The translations under genes were made by a program, and so were the position numbers. Of a stretch of DNA of 64,000 nt, positions 47,536 to 59,384 are shown piece after piece. The stretch comes from Diphasiastrum complanatum (taxonomy: Eukaryota > Streptophyta > Lycopodiopsida > Lycopodiales > Lycopodiaceae): the NCBI GenBank assembly GCA_029204225.1, contig CM055109.1, forward strand, positions 48,816,599 to 48,880,598, given 5' to 3'. Position 1 is the stretch's first letter. The number at the start of each line of letters is the position of its first letter. The notes under the pieces were generated by a model. It worked only from the letters and a program-made list of their open reading frames with translations, did no database searches and was not told where the DNA came from.

Positions 47536-47679
47536 TATGCATCAAATACGTATTTATAGAGGGATAGTGAACATTGAACATCAATCATTGAGTTGGTTAA
47601 CAATTGCTATGCATCAAAGCCGTGTTTCTAGAGGGATAGTGAACATTGAACATCAAACAGTGATTTGGTTAACAATTGC
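47536..47679. repeat. 72-bp tandem repeat, two copies
   Basis: TATGCATCAAA, then GAGGGATAGTGAACATTGAA and GGTTAACAATTGC, occur at 47536 and again at 47608 with a few substitutions. Confidence 0.85.
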
Positions 47680-49418
47680 TTACATCAAAAATTCATTATT
47701 GAACAAGACTATATGTTGATTATAGCTAGGCTTGATTGCATATAATGCTTGACTATCTTGATGATTGCTTTTGCATAGATAGTAGGGCAATGCAGACACC
47801 AAACTAAGTTAATTTTAAACATGCCCACTTATAGAATAGTGAATTCTATGAATAAAATGTGAGTCTTATTGTTTGTGAAATTATCTATATAAAATCTATG
47901 CTCAATACTTGGCCAATATATATATAGCCAGGGGTTGATGTGCATGTTACCTCATTCTCTTGTGTATTAGAATATTTGGAAAATAATGAGCGCAAACTTG
48001 ATGCTAGGGTCTAATTTTTAGTGAATTGGTGCAATATTGGTGTTTATCGAAATCTTTGGCAATCTGATGACTACGCTAGAGATAATGGAATTGTGAATCC
48101 AAAATTGTTTTTGAATGAGTGCTCATAGATTACTCATATACAGTATTGTAATTATCTATAATATTTATAAGGATGAAAGAAATCATGAGATCAAGACGAT
48201 CGGATCTCCAAAACATTCTTGGAATCCAAAAATAATAACAAATGAATTGAGTGGTACTTAATGAACCAAGATCTAATGAGTTTGATATGCTTGGAACATG
48301 TGTTGATAAACATTTAAAGTGAACAACATAATCTTCATTTATGATGTTTATTTACAAATTTGATTAATAAGCTTGATAAGGCAATTATTATAGATGATGT
48401 TTGTTGATTGATAATGATTATTACCTTCCAAAATTATTTCTATATGCTTATGCATGAGTTTTTGCAAGATGATCACTTGCTAGTCTCGACAATAATTAGA
48501 AAATGTAGTGTCTCTTTATGGATATCTTCTACACCTCTAGTAGCATTAGCTTGCATGGATGAGAATTTTTATCTCTAATATCAATAGATATCATACAAAC
48601 TTCTAGGGTATATTCTAGTTTGAGGAAAGCGAGTTGAGAGATAGCTTCCCATCAAACTTTGAGTCTATATTGAGCTCTAAGCAAGAATTTATTGATGAGA
48701 ATCATAATATATTCACACATTCATGTGATGTAATTTTTTTAGAAGTCAAAATGTGAGAATCTATCTTATGAAATAAACGGTCCAAGTTAAAGACAAACAA
48801 TCAAGAGTCTTCACTGTGAAAATTTAGCAAAATCCAGCTTGGCTGTTTTGTATTTTCTTGTTTATGAGTAAATCTCATGTGTGGAGCATGTTCCCACGTG
48901 TGGAAAAAGGTCAAAAAAAGCTTACTCATGTTGAGTTAGGGGTACATAAAGTTTAGAGACATCTATCCAAGTGTAAGTGGGTGATTTGGCCATTTTTGGC
49001 ATTAGAGGCAAAATAGGCAAATACACTTGGCAAGTTGTGATTAGGCCAAAAGTAGGTTGTGATATAGCTCGAGCCAAGTTAGGCTTTTGTCATTTGTCAA
49101 GTTTAGGTTTGGTGTGTGACATGTCTCCATGTGTTGGCATGAGAGTTAGTGACCAATAAAAAAGATAGAATCTATCAAAATGGTCCAATCAAGATTAAGA
49201 GCTCATATGTCACTCAACCAATAGGATACTGAGGAGGAAAAGAAGGGGTCAAATGATGTTTCACTCCCCTCTACCTCGAGTAGCTACATATAGGAGCATC
49301 AATGCCTTTGTATTTGAAGTTTTTTGAGTTATGAGACCTACACTATTTTGGTCAATCTTGAGTTTCTCTCTCTAGCCGAGTTTTCTCACTTGGATTCTCT
49401 CTCTACTGTTTACAGATC
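47680..49418. other. AT-rich intergenic region
   Basis: No coding similarity. Near 49200-49340 there is a possible promoter-like stretch (CCAATAGGA, then TACATATAGGAG) followed by CT-rich leader-like sequence up to 49418. Confidence 0.4.
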
Positions 49419-49590
49419 CCCTGCTCTAGAGGATCTGTTGGTTTAAAGTTCTTTTGCTTACTTCTTCTTCTGCTTGTCAGTAGAGGCAGTGGGCTCTTGC
49501 TTAAGTTATTTGTTCTTGTTCAAAGCCCAAAATCAGGCAGAAGGGAACAGATCAACGTTGTAGTAATTTTGTCCTGCCCGTCAAAGGACA
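49419..49590. repeat. Dispersed repeat, copy 1
   Basis: About 175 bp match 62452-62640 in the same orientation. Shared parts are AGGATCTGTTGGTTTAAAGT, GAGGCAGTGGGCTCTTGCTT and AGATCAACGTTGTAGTAATT. The nature is unknown; it may be the 3' half of an LTR or an old leader. Confidence 0.8.
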
Positions 49591-49628
49591 ACTTATTTGC
49601 CACAATTTGATCAAAATGTCTTATTATT

Positions 49629-49761
49629 ATGGAGGGGTCACATTCTCAAAATTTGGAGAGCTCCCGGCAGCTTCACAACTTGCATGCTCGAGTGCTTTCC
49701 TCGTGTCTCTGTTTATCACTTGTATCTGCCATTTACGGTTTCATCTCCGGTTTTTTGGCAG
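49629..49761 (+). other. Candidate first exon of an unknown gene
   Basis: An open frame (start codon ATG at 49629) has a hydrophobic stretch (CLCLSLVSAIYGFISGFLAG) and reaches a good donor-like CAG/GTACT at 49761/49762. Upstream CT-rich leader-like sequence lends weak support. I recognise no family and see no convincing second exon, so it may be chance. Confidence 0.2.
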
Positions 49762-51704
49762 GTACTAACTTTTGGGAGGACTGTATCCTCTGTTTTGCTT
49801 CTGGGTGTTTCCGCAGTTCTTCGCTCAGTCGAAGTCCCAGTCTTAAGGAAAACCTTCGATCCGCCGGTTGCACAAATTTCGATTATCAGTCTCAAGGGGA
49901 TGGACTCATCAACAAAAATTTGGTGGTAGGAACAGATTTGGTTGGATGGATAAGTAACGGTAGGGACTTATCGGAAGGGTGAGAAACTGACAGTTCTATC
50001 GTTGCAGCCTTGGACCCTTGCAATGCCGAGCTTTGACCACCACTTACTGGGTGAGGAGCTCACTTTATTTTGTAGGTTCACGGTTGTCTTCATCTTTCTT
50101 TTTTTGCAACTCTTTCGTTTGATCCATTACTTTTGGATCCCTTTGGGCTTCATAAGAGAGGATTCAACTATCATTGCTCTAGAGAGTCTCTCTTGATCAA
50201 GATTGATCTGACTCATCTGTTGCTTAAGTTTTGCTTAATTTCTTATGTCTTCTAGCTACTTTGCCTGCTTCTTAGATCTTCTTTTGCTGATCAACCATTG
50301 TAGGTGGTAGTTGGTCTCCGCAGAACATTTGCAATGATCTATCAGCTGCTTCGGTAAGACTATCAAAAACTGGAAATTTCTCAAAAGGACAGTGAAATGA
50401 TGATAAACAAACAGATGGAAGGTAGGGTGGAGGTGGTGACATCGGTAGATTGTGTGGACGATAGGCATGAGGATGGCGCATAAGTATGACAAGAGGTCGG
50501 TTGAAAGAGACTGATTTCCCAATGCTTGTGTTTCTCTTTTCTGAAGGATCTTCATCATGACTGGAATACTTCTTCTAATTGAGTCGCTTTGGATTGCCCA
50601 TGTGTCTTCTTAGCCTTGTCTTTTTTCATATTTGACTTGTGACCTTGGTTGTCGATCTTGCTGATGTTGTTGTTGGCAGCGTAACTGCTCCAGTGGATCC
50701 AAGCATATCCACTCCCCCCCTCCCCCCCCCAAAAAAAAAAAAAAATTTGTTGGTTGGGGTATTGTTGCTGGTGTTCATGCTCAAGATTGGATCGGCGTGT
50801 GAAACACGTAGTTGAGATATGTTGAACATGCGACTGGACTAAAGATTGAACAAATTTTAACTAAATTTGTTTCGATCTTGCTGTAGTTGACTCAAAAATG
50901 AATATGACGATGAGATGCAGGAATCAACTATGACTTGACATGGATTTCTCATATTTCTCAAAAATTCTAAACTGTTGTACAAGGGAATGGATAGATGAAT
51001 GAAAATGTGTTTTGGAGATGCTCTACGGAAGACTCTCGTGGAGTAGCTATTTCTCATGCAAAAATTAATCACACAAAATAGGTGAAGAGAAATAAGGAAA
51101 TAAGCAAACGTTACAGAGAGTGAGAACTGTATGGCATGTGTCGAACAAAATTTGCATTCATCAACATTGATAATTTACCTTGATAGTTGCAATATTCCAT
51201 TGTTTGTAGAGTAAGGAGATTTACTCTCACATGCCCTTGTCAAAACAAGACAGGGTTGGTGATACTAAAATCTACCATCATTGATAGCAGATGTTGTAAG
51301 ATATAGCTTGAGATGCAGGTATGGTTGAGGTACTATGTCCTGAGAGTACCTCTCTGAACAAGAGATTCAGAGCCGAATCTCTATCTGGATTTTCGAACTC
51401 TAGATTTATTGTGTATTGGCACATGGAAAATCTTATCAGCATGTGGAAAGACAAATAGATTTGAAGTTGTAGAAGGGGAAAAAAACTGTCAATTCTTTGT
51501 GGAGGTTGCTCTTGGGTGGACATTGTAGCAGATGACGAAATATTGGTTTCACTTTCTTTCGACAAGGACTCATTTCATATTGTCTTTTTGCATTATGGAG
51601 CTGGTGTATTGTGCGGTATTGTAGAAGTTTGCAAGAGACTTCTCGATTGAGTTACAAGTTGAGCGGTTGTGTGCTATGGTGCTCGTGTTGTTGTCATGAG
51701 GATC
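49762..51704. other. Poorly defined region downstream of Tat-like gag
   Basis: This lies after the stop of the gag on the - strand, where pol would be expected. Open frames on the - strand (50256-50558, 50272-50481, 51278-51565) show no protease or RT motifs. A run of C then A (about 50716-50745) looks like a simple-sequence insertion. Confidence 0.4.
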
Positions 51705-53054
51705 CTATTGTGATTCATAACTGACCTGACGGACAGGTAGGATCTTAGTTGGTTGATTCGAACAGTCTTTGAAACTGTGTTTTCTGATATAGTCGGGACA
51801 CTCAGCATGGTACTTTGTCTTGATTGGACAATCAACCATGAAGTGGCCAGTTTCACCACAGATGAAACATCTGGTGTGCAATGGCCCTTGTATAACGGCA
51901 TAGCTATCTTGTATAGCTAATGGTTCTGGACTTTTAGATGGATATTCGGGATAAGACAAGGAATGTCTAGACTGTGATGGTTGTTCTTCATACTGTTGGA
52001 CTGTATGTGCATGGATAGGCTGATATGAAGGACAAGCATCAGTAGGATGCATAGCCCGGCAGTGTGGGCACCATATTGGTTTTCGTCTATAAGGTACATG
52101 TGCAGGGTTTGGCTGACCAGGCATACTGCTTTGGATAGACTTCAGGGTAGCTTGAAACTCATTGGTGAGTTTCTCCATCTGTACTTGATGTTGCTTATTA
52201 AGCAACTCCAACTAGGATTTCCAAAGCTGATCTCGAATGTCCTCGATCGGCTTCGACTCATAGACAGGAGGACGTGGTGCTCTCCTTTCTTTGGATTTGT
52301 CAACATCTGATCCTTCATCTTCTTCCTTGATGGTATCAGACATAGCTAATTTGAGGCTCATATATTCGTCATTGGATTTAAGCTCACGTCTAATCCATCG
52401 TGGGAGTCCAACTAGGAACCAGATGATGAGCATCTGTTCGGAGGGCTGTTCTTGTACTCGACTTTTGAGGTGTTTGAAACGCTCGATATAGTCTCGTACA
52501 CGTTCATCTTTTGCCATCTTGATGTTACTCAATTTGACAAAAGGGCTCCTAAAGGGCTTAAATAGCTTGATAAAGGACTCTTTTAAAATTGACTAGTCTG
52601 TCTTTTCTTCACGATCGAGGTTAAAAAACCAGTCACGTGCTTTAGCGATCATGGTCATCGAAAACAGTTGGACCATAGCATCGGGAGATGTTTCGCCATA
52701 CACATCACATGCATTCTCAAAGATTTGCAAAAATCTTTGAGGGTCCAAACTACCGTCAAACTTGGGTAGATCTAACTTGGGTGTCCATCTCTCATGATGA
52801 GCACTATGGGTAGCAGAAACTCCATTAAGATTGGTTCTGACCTGTGAGGGTTCAGCACCATAAAAATGTGCTCGTGCTCGTGCTCGTGAAGACTCGGCTC
52901 TATCAGGTTCTTGTTCCTCGAATGGGTTTGTGGATGGCTCTTGGAGTTGGGACCACATTTGGTAGAACCTATGACGTTGGATTTGTTCAACTGTAGGGGA
53001 CCTTACCTCGTATGGATAATCTTCTGGGATTTCAGGATCGTTTTGTTGGTCCAT
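51705..53054 (-). pseudogene. Tat-like gag, 450-codon frame with two TAG stops
   Basis: One reading frame runs from ATG 53054 to 51705, broken only by TAG codons near 52593 and 52212. Visible parts: an acidic N-terminus; the gag core (FDGSLDPQRFLQIFENACDV, then AKARDWFFNLDREE); a second helical part (MAKDERVRDYIERFKHLKSR, WFLVGLPRWIRRELK); a coiled linker; the cysteine motif CPHCRAMHPTDAC (CX2CX3HX4C); a standard zinc knuckle CFICGETGHFMVDC; and a further pair (CPDYIRKHSFKDC). Gag would form the particle and bind RNA. No pol follows. The paired cysteine motifs link it to the gag at 28031-29776. Upstream lies a long minisatellite leader. Confidence 0.82.
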
Positions 53055-53299
53055 TCGGTACGAGTGTGTCTTTTTGTGTTGGGTATGTGTTTCTGGTGTT
53101 TTTGGATTTTTTTTTTTTATGGGTGTTTTTGGTGTGTTTTGATTTTTGAAGGGTTTGTAAGGAAGCCAAGGGGAGACTCAGTATAAAAAGGGCTTCCTAA
53201 TTATATGGATTTGATTTTTTGAAATTTGTGTGGTGTAAGATGCAAAAATGTGGATGGAAATGGAATGCAATGTTGGATGCGAGTTAGTGGATGTAGCAT

Positions 53300-54720
53300 T
53301 GGAACGCAACGTCAGATGCAACATCGGATTTAAGATCGTCAGATGCAAGATCATTCATGCTGCATCTTTGTTGTAGTGCATGTGTGGTCGATTGCGGTGG
53401 TAATGGAGTGTTGGTGCAGTGGCAATGCGATGCTATTGTAGTGGAATGTAGTGCAAGGTCAGATTGTGGTGCAAGGGCAGACGAAAAACAGTGGATGCGG
53501 TGGTATTGTAATCTGTTTGTAGGTGAGTGCGGTCGCTACGTTGCAACAGCTGATGTGGTTGGGGTGCAGTTGAATATGGTGGCTATGGTGGAAGGCAGTC
53601 GCTACGGATCAAGAGCTGATGTGGGTTGGATGTGGTGTGGTTGCGGGTGAGTGCGGTCTCTACGATGCAAGGGTGGAGGCAGTCGGTGTGCGGTTTGTTT
53701 GCAGTTGAATGCGAGTGTTACGGTTTACGGGAATCACTACACATCTATGCGGGGTTACGGGTCAAGGGCGGAGGTGGTTTGATTGCGGTCCCTACAATTT
53801 ATGGTGGACGTGGTTTGAATGCGTTGAATATGATAGCTGGGGTGCGGTTGTTGGTGATTGTGACGGCTCAAGGTGATCACTACGGTTCAAGGGCGAAGCA
53901 GTTGGGATGTGGTTATTTGCGATCGATTGCGGTCAGTTGCGATGTGCGGTCTGTTGAGGGTGTTATTCGGTTGCTTGCGGTCGCTACGGCTCAAGACGGT
54001 TAGAAATGGTTAAAGTAGTTGAATGGGAGAAAGGTTTGGTCAAGAAGAAGGCAAGGTGAGGTGCGTGGTCATGAAGGGAACGTGGTCTTGTGAGCAGTGC
54101 GTGGAGGGCTGGGCTTGTGCAGGTGCAGTGTTTGTCAGGGAAGGATGTCAAGAGTTCCGATCAGGGAGCCATCCATTCGTGCAGGTAATGGGTAGAGCGT
54201 TTTGCTTCTAGGGCCGTGGAGAGAGCGTGTACAAGTCTCGTTGGCAGGGAGATCGTTCGCAAGCAGGTCGTGTTCTGGACAGAGTGTTTGCTTGCAGGTT
54301 GGAACTCAGTTGCGATCAAATTCGTGTGTTGTTGAATGCGGCCTATTTGCGGTCCAAGGGCGAATGCAGTTAGAAAGTGGTAGTTTGCAGTTGAAGGGCG
54401 GTGTGTTGCGTTGCTGATTAAGGGAGTTGTAATGTTTCTGTTTGCAGTTGAATACGATAGTTTGAGGCTCGTTGCAGTTGCGATGGTTTACGGTGGTGCA
54501 GCTGGCAGTTCGTGTGAGTGAATGCGGTTGTAATGCGGTCATTATGGGTGAATGCGATAGTTGGAGGCTCGTTGCAGTGGAATGCGGTCAGTTGCAGTTC
54601 AAAGGCGGATGCAGGTGGAAGTTGGTAGTCGTAATGTGGTGCGAGTGTGGTTGTAAGGTGATGTTTGCGGGTGAATGCGGATGGAGGTGGAGGTGGTCAG
54701 TTGCGATGGTGAGGAACTCC
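53300..54720. repeat. G-rich degenerate minisatellite (GCGGTCGCTACGG type)
   Basis: Variants of GAATGCGGT, GCGGTCGCTACG and GGTTCAAGGGCGGA recur irregularly on the + strand. No reading frame is conserved across units. It lies upstream of the Tat-like gag, which is on the - strand. Confidence 0.75.
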
Positions 54721-55632
54721 TTCTGTCGAGATTGATAGGATCTCGTCGGTTGATATTTGAGACAGTCTGTCGGTTGAGATTTGACACAGGCCGTCGGTTG
54801 AGCTTTGACACAAGTGCTCCGGGTGAGATTTCACAGGATGCTTTGGTTGAGATTTGAGCGACGGGCTCCAGCTCCGGTTGAGATTTGAGAAAAGGCTTCG
54901 ATTGAGATGGGAGCGATGGGCTCCAGTTGAGATTTGAGCAAGTGCTTCAGTTGAGATGAGAGCGATGGGCTCCGGTTGAGATTTTAAGTTAGTGCGTCGG
55001 TTGAGATTTGATGGGAATGCATTAGTTGAGATTTAACAGATCACTCCGGTTGAGATTTGATAGAATGGCCTCCGGTTGGGGTTTCACTGAGGGGATCCGG
55101 TTGAGATGGGCGGCAGTGTGTCGGTTGAGATCTGAATGAGCACTCCGGTTGTTACTGAGGCCTTCGGTTGAGATTTTAAGTGAGGTCGTCGGTTGAGATG
55201 GGAGTCAGTGTGTCGGTTGAGATCTGATAGATCACTCGGGTTGAGATTTCACTGAGGGGCTCCGGTTGAGATGGGAAGCAGTGCGTCGGTTGAGATCTGA
55301 AGAGAATGGCCTCCGGTTGAGATGTAATAGAGATAGAATGGCCTCCGGTTGAGATTTAACAGATGAGATTTGAGAAACGGTTAGCTGTCCAATCGAGTGT
55401 TTCCTGAAGAGGTTGTTCAGGTCGGTCAAAATTTCAATGATTGTGACGGTTGAGGTCTGAACGAGCACTCCAGTCGAGATTGCACTGAGCGTGTCGGTTG
55501 AGATTTGAACGAACACGCCGGTCGAGATTTCACTATGCGTGTCGGCTGAGTATTGAACGAACATGCTGGTCAAGATTTCAGTGAGCGAAAAAGGGACGGT
55601 TGAAGTAGTGTGAGGCTTTAGGGGTTGAGCGT
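54721..55632. repeat. CGGTTGAGATTTGA minisatellite, left part
   Basis: About 30 variants of (T/C)CGGTTGAGAT(T/G)(T/G)GA, spaced mostly 20-40 bp, fill this stretch. It is cut at 55632 by the gypsy LTR and resumes at 61765. Confidence 0.88.
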
Positions 55633-55990
55633 TGTTATGAGCTCATGACCAGTGCCGAACCCTAGAGAACACAGATAGGTCAGATACCACAATCAGGGTC
55701 GTGTCCAGCGTACACGACCAACAGGGCTAGACAGTGTGAGTAGTGTGCTCCAGCACGGTCCATAGCCATGGCGGGCCTAACACAGCCTAGGGACCCTATC
55801 AGCAGGATAGGGCCCCCAATTGGGTCTCGATGTGCAGTCGGCCACATAAGTGACACGTGGCCAACACTTGGCAGTTGCATGCTACCAGTCCTCACACTGG
55901 GCTAGGAGGGGCTTACTCTATATCAGGGAGTAGGCAAGGTTGGGTGGATCAGTTAGTGTTTGCCCTACTGTGGTGTTAGGATCTATTACA
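55633..55990 (+). repeat. 5' LTR, 358 bp
   Basis: It runs from TGTTATGAGC to CTATTACA. A weak TATA-like CTCTATATC lies near 55916. Confidence 0.95.
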
Positions 55991-55991
55991 C

Positions 55992-56004
55992 TGGTATCAA
56001 AGCC
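55992..56004 (+). other. Primer-binding site
   Basis: TGGTATCAAAGCC lies one base after the 5' LTR. It is an initiator-Met tRNA type site with one change from TGGTATCAGAGCC, probably a G-to-A mutation. Confidence 0.85.
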
Positions 56005-56802
56005 ATCTCCATCCTAGGGAATTCAGTTTTTCGCAGTGGATAAAGTAGCTAGATTGCTCAGAACTTCTTCAAGTTTTCCAAAAGTAGAGTAGCAGAGCCA
56101 ACGCTGTAGGAACAGCCTTCTACCAATCAAAAGTGTGTAGAAAAGCTTGCTTTCCAAATAGAAATTAGTTAAAGTTTCTAGAGCAGGTCCAGCGCTGCAT
56201 TTCCAGCTTTCATCTCTGATTTTTGCCATCAAATTCAGGAAAGTAGAGTGAAAATTTGAAGTGGAAGAGTGGTGTTGATCCAGCACTGACAGTACCCTCA
56301 TCCATCTTGATTTTCAGAGTTACACTTTGGCTTAAATCAGAAGTTTTTGGAGCCATCAGATAGTTGTCCAGTCAGCGAGAGTAGAGAAGTACCAAAGTTA
56401 CAAAGTATTTGCATTTTTGGGGCCTCAAACCAAAGTTTTCTGAGAAATTGAACCTCAGCCAGACAGCGAGTACAGTGTTTTGAAATTTTCAAAATTCAGA
56501 AGTGAATCTTGGCTTCAAATCTGATTTTTGGGAACCATTTCAGAAGCAATCAGATCAGCGAGCTACTATACTCAAGGAACCAAAAATTTTGACGCTGTTT
56601 TGGAGCTTCAAGCGGGGATTTTTCAGGACAGCAAGTCTGAAATCTTGGGTAAAAGAGCTGAGAGGATTCCTCTTCATAATTTCTTTGGAAGTACAGTCCT
56701 CAGAAACAGCTAAGTCATCTTTCCTTTCCCTTGTACAGTTGTAAAGTAGTCTTTTTGACTTTTTTCATCAGAAGTTAAGGTACCTCTCTTTCAGTTCCGA
56801 AA
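56005..56802 (+). other. Leader of the gypsy element
   Basis: Non-coding sequence between the primer site and gag. Repeated 'CAGCGAG...AGT' phrases occur (near 56380, 56466 and 56558). Confidence 0.5.
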
Positions 56803-57912
56803 ATGACCACTCCTCAGGGACCTGATCAACCCCCGGAGAGAGGCTTCGACGAACTTGAAACAGAAGCCTTAGCTTATAGTAAAGGGAAAGAACCTATGAA
56901 AATGGAAGAACAGGAACAGTTCGCCGAAGAACTCGACGAACTGGTTACCAAGGAGTAGTTTCTCCAGTTGGTAACAGAAGTGGATGAACTGAAGTTGGCA
57001 TTAGCCAATTTCAAGTCCAGTGTGGACGACTCGTTCGCTGAACTCAAAAGCTTGATTTTGAGTTCCGCGAAAGGAAGCCTTCCCTCCACTTCTCAGTTAT
57101 CCCCTTCTCCACTTCCATCAGTTTCAGGTGAGACTTTACGGTCTCACCTCAGTGTCTTTAAAGATTTAAAGCCTCCTACTTTTAATGGGGAAGAGAAGGA
57201 TAGAAATGCAGATATTCTACAAACCTTCCTCAACAAATGGACGAACATTCATGCTCTTAAACAGACCCCTGACCATTTGCAAGCTATTTAGGCCGGTCTT
57301 TCCTCAGGGCCTATGGCCTATAAGTGGTGGATAAATCTCCAGGAGACTGGGCAAACTCCCCGGTCATGGAAAGCTTTTGAAGACACTTTCCTAAGAGAAT
57401 TCCTACCAGAAAATGAACTCGATAGAGCCTGTGAAGCCTGGGAAAGAACAGTAATGGACAAGTCCCTCATCCAATATATCTTGCAATATTGAGAAGCAAT
57501 TTTAAAAATTAAAAATATGGATGATTATCAGAAAATCAGGGGATTTGTCTCTGGCCTCAAAGATGAATATAAAGTAGAGGTCCAGAGAAACTCACCTACT
57601 ACCCTTGAGCAAGCTCTCAGATATGCTCAAATCTATGATGATTTAGTGGGTAGGAAGAGGGCGAGACAACAGCCGCTTTCTGAGCAGCCTCCTCAGAAAG
57701 ACTTTCAATTTTAAAAGAAATTTTTAAAAAAAAGAATCAAGATAAATTTAAAAGTGAAGCTCCTCATAAACGCCCTTCACTCATACAGCCCTTAAAACCA
57801 GATGATTTTGAGAAAGCCAAACAAGGTTTGTGCTTTGTGTGTATGGGCAAGGGACACATAGTTAGATAGTGTCCCAAGGGGCCTTTCACAAAAAAAGATA
57901 AAAAAGATAAGA
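56803..57912 (+). pseudogene. Gypsy gag with zinc knuckle
   Basis: The frame starts at ATG 56803 (MTTPQGPDQPPERGFDELET). A coiled segment (VDELKLALANFKSSVDDSFA) precedes the gag core (LKPPTFNGEEKDRNADILQT, then AYKWWINLQE and FEDTFLREFLPENE) and the C-terminal part with DYQKIRGFVSGLKDEYKVE. A zinc knuckle CX2CX4HX4C (CFVCMGKGHIVRxC) lies near 57835-57880. Stops: TAG after VTKE, TAG after QAI, TGA after LQY, TAA after FQF, and TAG inside the knuckle. Gag would form the particle. A small related piece lies at 1047-1193. Confidence 0.9.
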
Positions 57913-57939
57913 AACAAGTTCATCTTGTTCAGACTGTAA

Positions 57940-58233
57940 GTTTCCCCCGGTGACTCGGCAGCTTCCGAGGTTAAATTACCAGAAGTACCTAGTCAACATA
58001 GGTACATAGTTTTACTAGCTAAGGGTGAAGATAAAAAAATGTGGGAACCTATGGTAAGTGATTTGAATCTTGGTATTCAGGGGTACCAAGATAAAATAAA
58101 CTTTCAGATAATGCACCTGGATCGCACAGACATAGTTCTCGGGAGAGATTGGCTCTATAGTTTAGGACCTTCCCTCCACATAAATTATTAGGAGAACACC
58201 CTCAGCTTTCAGTATAAAGGCCGAGAGATCCAG
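57940..58233 (+). pseudogene. Gypsy protease, C-terminal half only
   Basis: After the zinc knuckle comes a short linker and then YIVLLAKGEDKKMWEPMVSD, DRTDIVLGRDWLYSLGPSLH and [12 protein letters not shown]. These match the second half of a gypsy aspartic protease (the IVLGxxWL flap-side motif). The N-terminal half with the catalytic D-(S/T)-G is absent between the zinc knuckle and YIVLL. Without it the polyprotein cannot be self-processed. Confidence 0.75.
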
Positions 58234-59384
58234 TTGCATGGGGAGCATGATGTTCCCAACAGTCCTATGGTCTGCAGTTCAGAGCTCTGTCAGTTAATCG
58301 GAGACGAAGACCATCAAGTATTCTTATGTGACTTTCAGTTTATTCCTGAAGTTTCTATTTCCAGTTCTATACAGCAGAAAATCAATAAATTAGAAACTTT
58401 ATTGTCTAAATTTAAAGATGTTTTTCCTGAAGATTTGCCACATGGTTTACCACCTAGCAGAGAGGTAGATCATGTAATAAACCTAGTACCAGGTACAGCA
58501 CATGTTTCTAAACCTCCGTATCAGGTCAGCCGAACCGAGGATGAAGAAATAACTAGGCAGTTAACAGATTATCTTCTGAAAGGCCAAATTCAGACCAGTA
58601 GTTCACCATGGGCCCCAGTCCTTTTGGTGAAAAAGAAAGAGGGGTCTATGCGTCTTTGCGTAGATTACAAAGCCCTCAATAAAGTCACAATAAAGAATAA
58701 ATATCCTATGCCTCGGGCAGACGAGTTGTTTGATCAACTCGACGGGGCTAAGTTTTTCAATGAAATAGACCTCATATCGGGATATCATCAAGTCCGTATA
58801 AAGTCGGAAGATGTCTCGAAAACAGCTTTTAGGACTCGTCATGGTCATTACGAGTTTAAGGTGATGCCATTTGGGCTCACTAATGCTCCAGCTACCTTTA
58901 TGACCTTGATGAATAGTGTCCTCAGACCATACTTGGATAAGTTTGTAGTCGTATTTTTAGATGACATCCTCGTCTACAGCAAATCGAGAAAGGAGCATCT
59001 AAAACACCTTAGAAAGGTGTTTCAACTGCTCAGAAAGCATAAGCTTTATGCTAAACAATCCAAGTGTGAATTCTTCGTTGAAGAAGTAGCATATTTGGGT
59101 CACATTATCTCGTCAAATGGGATTAAGATGGACCCGGATAAGGTTAAGCCATAATCAGTTGGCTGAGACCTCAGAATATTTTGGAACTTTATATCTTTCT
59201 TGGTTTGGCAGGATATTACAGACGATTTGTCAAGGAATATGCTCAGATAGCAGTTCCCATGACAAATCTTCTTAAGGGGAAGGGAAAGGAGTTCATTTGG
59301 GAGTCCGCACAGCAGGAGAGCTTTGATGCTCTCAAAACAGCCTTGGCTACAACAACAGTTCTAAAAGTCGTCGACCCCAATTAG
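58234..59384 (+). pseudogene. Gypsy reverse transcriptase
   Basis: RT is well preserved: [20 protein letters not shown] upstream, then [87 protein letters not shown] with the catalytic DD, and [16 protein letters not shown]. It copies element RNA into DNA in the particle. A frameshift near 59145 follows DPDKVK, and the frame resumes with ISWLRPQNI and [18 protein letters not shown] after VVDPN (59382) marks the way into RNase H. Confidence 0.93.

Noticed and set aside
53357-54003. Cys/Val/Gly-rich frames on the + strand
   Set aside because: Produced by the G-rich minisatellite; no domain.
54599-55573. LNRR-type repeated peptides on the - strand
   Set aside because: The period of the minisatellite is not a steady multiple of three, and the peptide shifts frame from unit to unit.
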